Source: Oscheius sp. JU75 (lineage: Eukaryota; Nematoda; Chromadorea; Rhabditida; Rhabditidae). Taken from it: a stretch of DNA of 64,000 nt. The stretch covers positions 682,001-746,000 of the forward strand of contig JASJZC010000006.1 in NCBI GenBank assembly GCA_037178855.1, written 5' to 3'. The notes beneath the pieces are model-generated. The model did not search any database. It was not told where the DNA came from and saw nothing but the letters and a program-made list of their open reading frames with translations. Each line of letters begins with the position of its first letter. The stretch's first letter is position 1. Below are positions 10,760-22,500 of the stretch, piece by piece. A program made the translations under genes and the position numbers.

Positions 10760-11662
10760 ATGAAAAATCGTCTCTTACCAAAGTCAGAGTACTTTCTAGA
10801 GGCAGTCACGCCGATGTGGAGCTTGTGACGGTGTCTGGGCTGCCAGTACCAGTATTGCGTCTGGGCTGCCAGTACCAGTATTGAATATTGCAAAGGAGGC
10901 TCCATGGACTCAAGTAACCTGAAACATTTAACCGTGTTCGCTGTCAAGTATTCAGTGATTACAAGCGCTGAGATGGACTACACCGAATCTTCAATAGTTC
11001 GTTGGAGTCGTCAAGCAGCTGGCGGGCCGGAGTTTATTCATGCCAGCAACGCGATTCATCATGATGTGATACCTAACAAGTGAGTCTATAAAACAGTTTT
11101 AGTATGTTACTTGATGAATACCACCAACTTTTAAAGATCAGCGAACTTGGAAGCGTAAAAATGGGAACGATAATATCAAATGTTCTTCACTGTGAGGATA
11201 CTACGGACCACGGAACCCTTGGGTATTTCGCTCCTAAATGCATTTACGAATATATGGATATCTTCACTCCAAAACTCGACGTTTACGGTCTTGGTCGCTC
11301 AATATGGAAAATGATTTTCCGCCACAATCCAAAAAAAAAAAACCGATGAAACACTGGAAATGAAAGTGATAGTATCTCCTACAATATGGGCTTATGTTCA
11401 AAGGTAGCTACTTTTTTTCTGAAAATAAGTTGTTTATAGGATGATGGTACACGACCGGGATTCGCGTCCAACGATGGCAGAAGTATACAAGTTTTTTGAA
11501 GAACAAGAGCGAGCTCCGGATGACATCGCCACCCAGCCCCAAGGTCGTTTTCAACGCTCTCTTCTACGACAAGCATTCCAACAACATCGAAATCACTGTC
11601 GATTGAGGGCATTCCAAAGGGCTCGTTCAATTGAGTCTCGAAAACTTTGGAGTAGTCGATGA
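10760..11662 (+). pseudogene. Degenerate third kinase-like gene with LINE-derived tail
   Basis: The C-lobe is recognisable: EYCKGGSMDSS (hinge), NAIHHDVIPNN (catalytic loop), LLKISELGSVK in place of DFG, GTLGYFAPK (APE region), DVYGLGRSIWKMIF, then after an intron RMMVHDRDSRPTMAEVYKFFEE. A short glycine-loop-like piece (RGSHADVELV) lies at about 10800, but most of the N-lobe is missing. A 26-bp tandem duplication (10833-10858 and 10859-10884) shifts the frame. A run of 12 A near 11331 requires a frame change. DFG is lost, so no catalysis is expected. From about 11510 the frame runs antisense through a LINE fragment until the stop. It resembles the two kinases at 3.1-5.8 kb. Confidence 0.6.
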
Positions 11663-11792
11663 AGGTGATGTAGAGCGGAAAGTTGGCTCTTTCTATCGGC
11701 TCATTCATAACTTGGACGTGGTCTGTAGTAGCGAAGAACTTCCTAAATCCGGCCTGCTCAGGTGGTTGGTTTCCATTCAAAATTTTTTGCAT
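11510..11792 (-). mobile_element. LINE reverse-transcriptase fragment
   Basis: Minus-strand translation contains QPPEQAGFRKFFATTDHVQ, followed by LYITFIDYSKVFE. These match the conserved EQAGFR...TTDH and F.DY.KAFD blocks of non-LTR reverse transcriptases (RTE or a related clade). Only this internal piece is visible, without endonuclease, the catalytic YADD block or a 3' end, so it is a dead 5'- and 3'-truncated fragment. It overlaps the end of the kinase pseudogene. Confidence 0.75.
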
Positions 11793-12218
11793 TTGAGAGA
11801 GTAGAGAGAAAGAGAGAGAGAGAGAAACAGAAGGACAGAAGATCCGATCGATCTCCAGTGCCCAAAGAAATCATACCTCCTTCCATAGCTTCGCTTCACT
11901 TCATCCTCTGGGAATCTTTCTCCATATTCCCACTTCTTTACGACTTTGACGATTTCGCATTTCACCTACAATTACAGAATTATCGGTAACGATTCTTGAA
12001 TCAATGAATAAAACAGAAGAACATCAGTGTAAATGCCATGAAAAAAACTACTAGAACAGCGCCGTAGTATTTAAGAAAAACACAGATTATTTTCTCTTAT
12101 ATTGGTCAATTTGAACTAGTTGGGTCAATTTGAATTAGTTCGTTTGATTTGAACTGCATCATATACACCATTGCGGCATTGTTTTGGGGCCAAAAAAAGT
12201 ACAACTTTAGCATTTTTG

Positions 12219-12262
12219 TGTTCTGCAAAGTTGAATGTCAAAATCTATAACTTTGCAGAACA
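12219..12262. repeat. Palindromic hairpin repeat (TTCTGCAAAGTTG family)
   Basis: TTCTGCAAAGTTG and its inverted partner AACTTTGCAGAA flank a TCAAAATCTAT spacer. Related arms recur at 21,010-21,060, 44,815, 50,060-50,095 (opposite orientation) and 54,957, often next to a CAGCCGTACCGTCTC-like stretch. It is probably part of a dispersed non-autonomous element. Confidence 0.6.
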
Positions 12263-12950
12263 TCGTCTGGAAACTTGTGTCGCAGCCGTACCGTCTCCCA
12301 CCGGTATATCTCTCTGAGTGCTGGTTCCAGTCAATCGACTCATTTTCATCATAGCCGATTTTCTCCTTTGCTCAAACGAAGGAGAAGATCCCAAGTTCAG
12401 CTACTTCTGCCAGTCTTTCGAACTTCACGTTCAAGTTTGTCTCTTTTCCGACCCCGGCTCCGGGAAAGAGCATATTTGGAGGGTTCGCAGTTTCGACAGC
12501 CAGTAGAGAAGAAGGAAGAGGAAGTTAAGGAGTCATCAGCGTCTCTCCGTCTCTCTTTCCCTCACTGTCTCAACCATTCCATTTTCAGATCTTTGTCTAA
12601 AGCTCCGCAACCAGTAACTTCTCATTTAGTGACATTGCAAAGGGAGCATTTTCAACGATGATGCCAAGTTCAAGGCCTAAGCCGACTTGGCCAAGCAGAA
12701 GCAGAGCAAGTTCGGAGTGGACATAGTTTTTTCTTGTCCTCTTCTTCTATTATTCTTTGTGTCGCTTTCTCCCCTTTTCTTTAATATTGTTATTTCCTAT
12801 AGTGTGATAGTAAAGTGTCTTTCTACGTTTTTCAGACTTATTTACCCTTTTTTACTGTTTTTTCTTGTGCAAGACCCTTTCAGAGTCCTTAACCCTTTGA
12901 ATTCGCGCCAAAAACGAAATTGCGCACCAAAAAAAATTCAATAAATCTTG

Positions 12951-13574
12951 GATAATAGTTTGGCAGGCGGCCCCCTCGTTCAAACGTGTTTTCGCGCGCA
13001 TTTTTCAATTCTGTGGAATATTCTTCTTCTCTTCCCCGTAGCTCTTTACTATTTTTGTCGGCTTGGCGGCGCTGTGGGCCAGGTAGATGATCCCATTCCT
13101 GTTGACTCCCATCGGATGTCCAATGCCCGACAGCAGATTCCATCGGCGAAGATGTGCAGAGCTCTGGAGTCCTCATGTACTCATAGAGCAGCGTGAGATG
13201 AGGGTCGGAATGGGGAGTCATTCTTGATAGAGTGTCTTTCCCTAACTTGATAGATACTATATAACATTACTCGTGGTGGGCCCCGTCCTCACAACGACTA
13301 ATCGGCCGTTAAACATTCCTTTTCTACGACTTTTGGTTTCAGTAAAGTAGTTTCTTACCTATTTACAGTCTTTTCTGTATTTTTTGTTGTTATAAAGCAC
13401 CTCAGTTACTCTTATTTATTCGGATTTGACGAGAAACTAGCAGAAATGAGGAAGAAAGCGACGAAAATAACAAAGAATCCGGTGAAAAGAAGAATAATAA
13501 TAAAAAGACCCGCTGAATTGAAAAATGCGCGCGAAAACACATTTGAACGAGAGGCCGCCTGCCGAACTATTATC
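12951..13574. mobile_element. MITE-like element with about 61-bp terminal inverted repeats
   Basis: The left arm starts GATAATAGTTTGGCAGGCGG and continues through GTGTTTTCGCGCGCATTTTTC. The right arm, ending at 13574, is its near-perfect inverse. The 500-bp interior has no transposase-like frame. It is a non-autonomous DNA transposon by structure; the superfamily is unknown and no clear target duplication was found. Confidence 0.75.
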
Positions 13575-14292
13575 AAACCGTATTGCCTGCCGAAGTATTA
13601 CCAGCATTTTCACTAACCTCCTAGCCTAATTTTTCCTTTTTTTTGCGACGAAAGAATTAGTACTACTGAAGTGCTGGAGAACAGTCAGAAATCAGTCCCA
13701 TGCTGTAAGAACAGTAAAAAGTCAAGCCTTAAAGTGTTTTCTCCTATTCTAGTCATTTCTCCATCTTTTCCTGTTTTTTTTTGCGATTCTTCTTGCTCTT
13801 TACATTAAATTGCTTACTTTTTGAGGCCGAGAATGTGAAAATTCGCATGGATCCGCTCCAAAAAGCTGTTCAAGCTCTAATTGTTCTTCCGCTACCCATT
13901 CAATGTTTTCCCGATGTCTCTTCTATTTCTTTCGCTGTTTATCGACACTTTTCTTTTCCAACCTCCTCAGAATCGGGTGCAAGACCAGGATTTCCAGGCT
14001 ACGGTAGCCCTAGCCGGGTACGTAGAGCGGTTAGATTGAAAACAGCCTTTTGTCATCTCGTAAACACTTAAATTTCAAATTTTCTGTTTTCTATGGGCTT
14101 GTATTTGATTATTTTTGTTGTGGAAGTGCTCCTTCACGATGGCTGCTGCATATATCACTCCCATAGTGTTCACTTTCGGTCAAATATTGAATAGAGTGAG
14201 TAAAATGGCTGTGTCTCCATTTCTGACCAGTTTTCTTCTTTCTTGTCCTATTTTTTCGCTCCTAGGGCATACAAAAAAACCAGTTTTCAGCG

Positions 14293-15798
14293 ATGGAGCC
14301 CATCGTGGACCCCTCAATCCTGGCTCTGACAGCCCAGACGGGCCTAACCATCGCAAATTTTCTGCCGGTGGAGGAGGATGACGACTATGTCGACACAGAT
14401 ATCCCAGAAATACAGGTTTTAAGAATTTCCATCCGCTTTTAGGCCAATAATTTGCAGAGAGTGACAAAAAAGACGAACATTCTACCCCTATGGGGCAATC
14501 AGACGACGATGAACCTGAATCCGCTCGTCTTGGAGAACATTCGCGAGAGCTACTACTACAAAAATTCACTAATGGAGCTGGACAACTTTCAGGCCCTGCT
14601 GGACGAGGTCTACTACAAGGCAGGTTGATTTTACAGCCCTTTTCCCGCCAAAATGTGCAACCTTTCGAAAACTGCAAACTTCCAGGTCAAACACCTCGAG
14701 CCCTGGGAGAAGGGCACCCGCAAGGTCCAGGGAATGACCGGGATGTGTGGCGGAGTGCGTGGAGTTGGGGCCGGCGGAGTCGTGAGCTCTGCCTTTTGTC
14801 TCCTCTTCCGCTTCTTCAATCTCCGGATGAATCGACGTCAGCTGGTCGGACTGATCAACAACAGCGAGTCGGCCTATGCCAGAGGCATGGGCTTCATGTA
14901 CATACGATTCACACAGCCCCCGGCAGACCTCTGGGCATGGTTTGAGCCGTACTTGGTGGGTTTTCGTACTCTCAGAAACCACGACTGCCGCAGCTGCGGC
15001 CTGTGCGTTGGTTACCTGCGCTAGGTTGTATATTGACTTCCGAAACCCTGTCACTTGATCAATGCTTGATGTTTTAATATCAAAATTCTTGCCAGACTGT
15101 CCAGGAATAGCAAGCTTAACCAGCCAAGCCAGGCCAGGTCCCTCTTTCTCTCTCTCTCTCTCTCTTTCGCTCGCCATGTAAAGTAGTTCATGTGAGAGCC
15201 TCTCAGTCTTTCTGCGTTAGTTTAGGAAAAACGAGCATTCGAAGTTCTATTGGTTTTGAGGGTGCTGAGAGTCCTCAATGGTTCTGTAGCGCTTCAATAC
15301 TATTTTTCCAGGACGACGAGGATGAAGTCGACCCACGTTCCGGCGGGGGCGATTCCATGACCTTCGGCCAGCTTCTGCGCATCATGATGACCAAGCTGGA
15401 CTGGTATGGGACCCTATTTCCCCGGATTCCTGTCCCAATCCAGGTACTCTCCTTTTTTCACTTTAACCAAAAAAACTTGCAGAAAGATATTGATGAAAAG
15501 TTTACCGAGAGGAAAAGAGCCCAGATCAAAGACGCGGCTCGGGCGCGCCGTGATCGTGACGAGTTCCGAAATACGAAAATCACGGACCTGCCTGGCTTTC
15601 AAGGCAATCAAGACGGCCCGGTGGAGAAAAAGCCCAAATCTCGATGCCGACACCACCTAAGGCATCACCATTGCCGTAAGCACCGGAAGCAATGTCCAAA
15701 ACGGGCTCGGGAGTCAGTTTTTCGTGCAAGATCACGGAAAAATTTTATTTTTCAGAGCCAGAAAAGCCCGCGAGACTGGAAAGGAAGAAAAGACGTGA
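14293..15798 (+). CDS. PRPF38B: Pre-mRNA-splicing factor 38B homologue
   Basis: Six exons (14293-14415, 14458-14619, 14686-14955, 15312-15443, 15483-15712, 15756-15798) give 319 aa in phase. The PRP38 domain is clear: YYKVKHLEPWEKGTRK, GMCGGVRGVGAGG, GFMYIRFTQPPADLWAWF, SMTFGQLLRIMM and TLFPRIPVPIQ, followed by a short basic tail instead of the long RS tail of vertebrate PRPF38B. The PRP38 family acts in spliceosome activation around the U4/U6.U5 tri-snRNP. The second intron (14620-14685) must start with GC to keep the conserved YYKV reading. If the last intron is retained the frame runs on to 15860. The ATG lies 2 nt after CAGTTTTCAG, a probable spliced-leader acceptor. Confidence 0.9.
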
Positions 15799-16607
15799 TT
15801 GCCTCGGTTACTCCCTCTTTAAATGAGGGGCTCCTCCTTGTGATCTTCATCCTCACCTAACTATGTATTTCCCGCTATTTTTCTCATAATTTTATCGTTA
15901 ATTTGATGCTTATAAATCGTTCTTCAAGATTTTCGGATGACTGCAAATGTTTGGAGCTCGTTCAGGCGAGGAATTGTATCTTTTATTCGTGTTTTTAAAT
16001 CAGATATATGGTTGAAAAGTGCGCAATTTGTATGTCCGAGCCCTTTTTCAATGTTTTTTTTCCGGTACTTACAACTTTTTGTCGAGATATCTGCCGTAAA
16101 GGAAGCTCTCTCGCGGGTATTCGTGCTCACTTCAAGCAAATTATGTTCTAGAAGCAGCTTGGCTGCAAATTATGCAGTTTTGCAGACATCCTTGCTTTTT
16201 GCTCTAAATAGTGTCCAATAGCTTGAATGTCTCTCCTACCCTTTTCCAGTCGATTTTTATTGAAACGCGGCGGAGTTCTTGTTGATAGTTGCTTAAGTTA
16301 ATGCATTCAGTGGTGTAAGTGATAGCTATGGTTCGAAGGTTCTTTTGATAACAATTCATCGTTCGAAGATGAAAAGCTTAGAGTCCCACATTGTCTACTT
16401 TCATGTCTCTAGTTTTTCTAGCCTTTCAGAAGAAAAATATGACTCTTTCTTGTAATGATCTTATCAAAACTTGACTCTAAAAGTGGAAGAAATTACTAAA
16501 TTCCAAGAGCCAAATTCCTTCTCGTATCAACCGTCCTACTGCATTTATTTTCTCTCTCTTCTCTGTACATACTTTGCTCATTCAATATACTTTTTTCTAG
16601 CGAAGAA
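15799..16607. other. Intergenic, nothing recognised
   Basis: AT-rich spacer between two genes on the same strand. A pyrimidine tract ending in TTTTTTCTAG at 16,591-16,600 precedes the next start codon. Confidence 0.5.
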
Positions 16608-18970
16608 ATGGCCGGTAATTGGTGTCTGATCGAGAGCGATCCTGGCGTCTTCACGGAGCTCCTGAAGGGATTCGGTGTCAAGGGAGTCCAGGTACTTTTC
16701 CCCCCATTTTTACAGCCATTTTACCCAAACATTCCAGGTCGAAGAGCTTTACAGCCTCGACGAAAGCGAATTCCACAACCTGCGCCCGATCATCGGTCTC
16801 GTCTTCCTTTTCAAATGGCGCGCCGGAGATGAGCCGAGTGGAACGCCGATCGAGAACGAAAACAACATTTTCTTCGCCCAACAGGTAGGATATTCAAGCA
16901 CCTTATGTGCATTGTAAGCCTGTCATTCTCTAGCCTTGGGAGCTAATACTTTGCACCTCAAAACAGCCTGTTGAACGACTTGGTCACTCCCGGAGGATCG
17001 AGCCCGGGTCTATGCTTTGAAATGGCTGATGAAAAAAGGCAATGAAGGGACGGTGGAACCACTTTTGTACATGGGTCCCACCACAAACTTCGCTCAAAAT
17101 GCACTTTTTGATTTTCTGGTGCTTTACTCTTCTTTTTTTGTGTGTTCTAAGTGTGTTCAATCTACTCACCGCCAAAAGCTACCCCAGAAACATCTGCTTC
17201 AACGTCAAAAATACCGTGAATAATGGAGACAATTGAGGAAACGCTGTTCTTATCCCCTTTCTTATTATCAACATTTTCCTTAGCATTTTGACGTCAAGTA
17301 GACGTTTCTAGAGTAGATTTCGACCCTTCGTCGATTAAATACAATTAGAAGTCATAAAATTGTGTGAAGAAAAATGCAAAAATGCATTTTGAGCTTCGCG
17401 GCACCCGGTTTGAAAACGCGTTCTGCCGTCCTCTCATCTCCTCACGGTGACAGTCCCTTTAAAGGGCTGTAACTTTATTTCGACACGGGATCCCCAAAAT
17501 GTCACAGCGAATTGTTCGTCACAGCTCAAAAAACTTGACGAAATGTAATCTCTTTCTGCCTAAAGCCATCTGGGTAGAGGCCTATTATAATCACTAAGGA
17601 TTTGGATGTTTTTTTGGCTTTTTTTTGGAAAATACCATATACGTAGAGATTTTTTGAGCTGGGCAAGGATACGCATTCATATCTAGGAGTACCGTTACTT
17701 CAATACAAGATATATTTCTTCAAAAAGTTTTGAAACGGTTTGTGTATTGTTAAGAGGCATCAACTTGAACCAGACGACCCGGGTTCGATTTTCCCTCCTT
17801 AGCCACCCTGTTCATCACAAAATGTTACTTTTCTAGGTAATCCAGAATGCCTGTGCCACGCAGGCACTCGTCAACATGCTGCTGAATGTGAAGAATACGA
17901 AGGTCGAGCTCGGGCAGATTCTCTCCGACTATCGCGACTTTGCCAAGGATTTCGACCCAGCTACCAAAGGACTGACGCTGTCGAATTCGGATCAAATCCG
18001 GGAGGTTCACAACAGCTTCGCGCGACAGACGCAGTATGAGCTGGATGTGAAGGGAGGCAAGGAGGAGGACAACTATCACTTCATCAGCTACATTCCTCAT
18101 GGGGACAAGGTCCTGGAGCTGGATGGACTGAGGGACTTTCCTCTGGAAGTGGCTCAAGTGAAGGAGGGCAGCGACTGGCTCGATGCTGTCCGCCCGGTGA
18201 TTCAGATGCGTATTCAAAAGTGGGTTTTGGTCTTTTTTAATGTTTTCTCTCTCTCTCTCTCTACCCATCTTGACCCTTCTCTCTCTACCTATCTTGACCC
18301 TTCCTTCGTTGTGGGACGAACTGTTCAGTGACTCTGTACTCTCTGCTCGTTTCTTGTTCAAAAGATCTGACCGGATTCTCTACCATGTGACACTTGAGTC
18401 AAGAGTTGTGACTTATTCTATGCCCACTGTTTTCCCCAAAAATCTGGCTGGGTTCTCTGTCCTGTGTCCCTGTCGTGTGTACCTGTTCAGAGAATCTGGT
18501 CTCATCCTATCCACCGTATCATGTCCGTCTTTAAAATATGACCGAAAGTCAGGCTGTATATACAAAATTATCAAAATTCGATATTTTAATTCCATTTTCC
18601 AGATACAGCGAGGGCGAGATCCATTTCAACCTGATGGCCGTCATCACCGACCGCAAATCCGAGTTCCTTCGTCGGATTGAGGAGATTGCCACGGTATCCT
18701 TCGTTTTCCTCCTTAAAAAAGCCCAAAATTAAGAAAGTCGAGCCGTCGATCGACGACGCGCAGGTGCTCCAGGAGCTCCAGATGATGCTGGAAGCCGAAG
18801 AAGAGAAGATGGCTCGCTACAGACAGGAATCGGTGCGTCGCCGTCACAACTACCTCCCATTCCTCTTGGAGATGATCAAGTGTCTGGCCAAAGAGGGCAA
18901 ACTCGTGCCGTTGATCGAGGAAGCCCAACAGCTCGCCCTGAAGCGCGGTGGAAAGAAGGAAGAGGCTTGA
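16608..18970 (+). CDS. UCHL5: Ubiquitin C-terminal hydrolase L5 (UCH37) homologue
   Basis: Five exons (16608-16691, 16738-16884, 17837-18219, 18603-18693, 18734-18970) give 313 aa. The peptidase C12 fold starts with NWCLIESDPGVFTELL. The catalytic triad is visible as Cys in QNACATQAL, His in EDNYHFISYIP and Asp in LELDGL; the oxyanion Gln is in FFAQQ. The C-terminal UCH37-like domain has RRRHNYLPFLLEMIKCLAKE and a KEKE-like basic/acidic end that in relatives binds RPN13 (and INO80G). It trims ubiquitin chains at the proteasome. The last intron is only 40 nt. Intron 2 (952 bp) holds repeat debris. The ATG lies 7 nt after a TTTTTTCTAG acceptor-like site. The sequence looks intact and well conserved. 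Confidence 0.93.
17407..17466 (+). repeat. Half copy of the 35.6-kb MITE family, in a UCHL5 intron
   Basis: GGTTTGAAAACGCGTTCTGC through AGTCCCTTTAAAGGG matches the right arm of the element at 35558-35711. No left arm is present. Weak tRNA-like T-arm sequences (GGGTTCGATTTTCC near 17,780; GGATCGAGCCCGGG near 16,998) lie in the same intron. Confidence 0.6.
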
Positions 18971-19511
18971 TCTTGCTATCTTTTTTTTAAAATCAAAAAA
19001 CCGGTTTATTTATTTTGATTACGGTGGTCTGTATAATCTCTTTTATGACTATCCTCTCTCTCTCTCTCTGTCTTTATACACTGAATGAACAGTTAGCTCA
19101 AGTTTGGTTTTTTTTTTTTTTTTTTTTTTTTGCAATTCTGCAATGATGAAGAATGCTAAGGCAGGGAAGAGCACAGACACTTGACAAACGTATGCCTAGA
19201 CCTTATTAGTTACTGTTAACAGCTGGTTCTGAAATCGGCTTCGATTGGTAGCAACGACTGACTTTGAACAATATAAAGGAATACAGTAAATCTAGCCTTC
19301 TCATAATCTCGGCAAAGTCCATTTGATTCGCATCGAAGAACTAGCACAGAGACAAACTTGCAGGATCAAAAAACTTGTAACATTCTTTTTTCTCACAACC
19401 TTATATGACCCATTTCATGGATAAAAATACAAGTATTATGCATAAGATAGTAGACTAGTAATGGCTCTCACAACCTGTAATTCACAGCACTGTTCGGTAC
19501 TAACATAAAAT
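18971..19511. other. Intergenic between convergent genes
   Basis: 3' flanks of UCHL5 (+) and SNX17 (-). It contains a CT tract near 19055 and a 25-nt T run at 19107-19131. No gene is seen. Confidence 0.6.
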
Positions 19512-22500
19512 TCAGAGGTCTTCGTTGGAAATATTGGCGAAGGCCTCGTTGTGGTGGGGAAGGACATCCTGAAAAGTTTGGAATGTTATGGACAGAAACA
19601 CAGATACAGAGACATCGGGACAGAGAGACAGGGACAGCGACATTCACCGAGAGACAGACAGAAACCTACCGTAATGGTAGTGAAGACATCATTGAAGCTC
19701 TCAAAAAGATCAGCCATCCCTGGGTCATCATTGATAGCACTCTTCGCCGTTTTGATGCTCAGTCCAGAATGAGAACTTGTCCTACTCATCGTGGAACTCT
19801 CTGGTTCCTCTTCCCTAGATACTCTCCCCTCCAGTTGTCTCTTCGGAGGGTCCAGATACATAGACATGCCACAGCCACCACCATTCAGAGCCAGCTGGTC
19901 TTCGATGGACATGTTGCGGTACTCGTGAAGAATCTCGTTCCCGACGGATTGGAAGAGAAGGGAGAGGAGGACAGCCTGAAAAAGGATAACTCAGAGAAAG
20001 CATGAGACACAGTACCTGATCTGTCTGGAGACTGATCCATTGGAAAGAGTCCTTTCCGGTCATGTACTCAAAGTCGAAGACTGTTGGAATGTGCTGACCG
20101 TCTACTTGACTGATCCTCCAGAATCTGATCCGGGTAGCTTTGAAGACGGCTTCTTCGGTGTACTGTAAAGGATAGAATGAGCCTCTGTCTCTATGTCTCT
20201 TTATCCCTCCGTCTCTCTTCAGAACTCACATTGGCTCCAAAGTTCAGAACAATCTGTCTTCTCCCTATCTTTATTCTACACTTGGTCTCATCCACTGGAT
20301 ATTTGGAAGTACAGTCATTCAGGATCTCATAAGAGTAGCTGGGCTGGAGATGGCACATTCTGAGGAACTGGAAGACAGGAATCTGGTCAGACTGTGACTT
20401 ACTCTGACGTGGTCATTGTTCCTCTCTAGACTCTTCAACTGTTCAGTTTGGGATGCTTGCAAAGCTTTGAACCTTCTGTTGATGTAGTCTGTTTTGGCCT
20501 GAAAAGGATGGTTGTCTCTGTCTCCCTGCCCCTAAGTTTCTTTGTATCTTTGCCTTGTTGTTAATGTGTCTCTGTATATCTCTGTTTCTCGGTCTATCTA
20601 AACTTACTTGCTTATAAAGAAGCTTTGTAACCTCCTGGTTATCCAGATAAGCCTCTTCAAGCCTCGGATCCCAGACCAGTTTCCTCAACATGAGTCGATG
20701 GTAGATGCCTTGAGCAGCTGACTTCTGGTTGGACTGCTGGAGACTGATGTAAGGAGACTCGAAATTTCGAAGGAGACGGACACCTTGAATGAAACGTATT
20801 AGATAATATTAAAAACACGATGCTCAAAGAATCCCAGATGATTCTCGGGTACTTCGATGATACACAAACGCAAAAACGGCCAAGTCTAATTTGTAGGAAC
20901 TGATTAATTGTGTCAAATACTAACTATCTACTTGAACAACACTAGTCCATAGTAGTTCACCCTAACACGACTGCACTGGCATTTTAGGGGTCGAAAAAGT
21001 GAGTTTTTAAGATCTGCAAAGCTGTAACCCTTATCAAAATCTACAACTTTGCAGAGCATCGTTTTTTAAGCATTGTTTTAAAGTCATTTTCTGGACGAGT
21101 GCAGAGCTATTTAGTTTTTGTCTCCCGTGTCACCCCCGTATCCTCTCGCGCCGGTCAATCCCCATATATACCGGAAGCGGCCCTTCAGCTTAGCTTTCAG
21201 GCTCAAGTGATCGTACCAGCGGTACCTCAGACCATGATCGTTGTAGAACGAGTTTACCGAAGTAGCTTCGAGAGTGGTCTAGGGACACATACTGCTTTTT
21301 GAAGAGAGATGTGCTCTGACCTGGCTTTATGTCAGGTTAGAGTCTTTTTTCTGTAGGTTTTGAACCTGATCCATCATGAAAAAATTCCAAGAAACCTACA
21401 GAGAACATTGCTTGAGTTCCTGTCCCCCTCGTCCAGGGACTTGACCATGAACAGTCCAAAAGACCACAGCAGGATCTCCCCGTTGATGTTCAGCGACTGT
21501 GCCAGTAGCTTCATGACAGAATTCGTTGGAGTATCCACATTCGTCTTGATGATCATCTTCTCTCCATCAGCCAAATAAATGTCCAGGGTTATATGGATGC
21601 TAGTGGCGCGGAAGCTGCTCACTTGGGCATCCAGGAACCATTTCTCGATGGTAGGATGCCGGACGATCTCGGGGTGTTGGACTACTATAAGAATTGAAAA
21701 ATAACGGAAAATTTAAAACTTACATCCGTTTAACCACTTGGCCAGTTTTAGCCTCCGTTCCTCCAGCTGCTTCTCATTTAGATTGAAAAGCTTTTTGGGC
21801 GGGAAGGGTGGACCGCGGTATTTAAGACCAAATCTGTAAAATGTCATGTTTGTCCAGAGGATCATTTTGTTTCCGGTACATTGATTGAACTCGGGCTGTT
21901 TTGATAAGGGTAGGACACAAAATGTACACAGATTATGTGGGGAGATGAACTGGAAATCGGAACAGAAAGACCGAGAGACTAAGAGCCACAGAGACCCAGA
22001 GAGATAGACAGAGTGATCTTAACTTTACAGTTTGCAAGAAGCGTCTTTTACACATGTCAACTCTAATCTGGGATAACACTTGATGGTTGTATGTGGACTT
22101 TTTTGTCAAGTGTTATCCTAGATTAGAGTTGACAAGTCGAGTTTGAAGGAAGCAAAACTGTTCAAAATGCAAAAAGTGCTCTGGAACGCTCCATCAGGAG
22201 CGTATAGACTGCTTCCAAAGAAGAGTGGACGTTTAAAGGGCTGTCTCTTATTTTGGCCAGTTCACACGTTTTTCTTCTAGAGTGTCTCCAAATTTGTTAT
22301 CAAGTAGGCTAATACATGCCTAGTATTCGATTACATGAACAGAATCTTGGAAAAGTGGGGAGTGAGGGGAGGGAAGCAGAGAGACAGTGACTGGGAGACT
22401 TACCGGTGTTTTATAGTCTCTGACAGTGCCCACAATTGACTGAACCTGACAGCGGTATGGAACCATCCATTGACATGGATATTGAAGGCCTAAAAAAGCG

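Larger units (their letters stand above)
11793..14292. other. Long intergenic stretch rich in repeats
   Basis: No convincing gene. It contains a GA-rich tract (11809-11830), a hairpin repeat near 12219-12262, a CT-rich region, and a TIR element (12951-13574, listed separately). Two open stretches at 12318-12506 and 12687-12944 have some protein-like composition but no domain and no splice support. The right edge should hold the PRPF38B promoter. Confidence 0.5.

Noticed and set aside
11762-11989. Extension of the LINE fragment to the right
   Set aside because: No reverse-transcriptase or endonuclease motif on the minus strand beyond 11792; it is GA-rich simple sequence.
12318-12506. Open frame with protein-like text (GEDPKFSYFCQSFELHVQV)
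   Set aside because: No recognisable domain, no start codon context, no credible splice partners; it lies in repeat-rich spacer.
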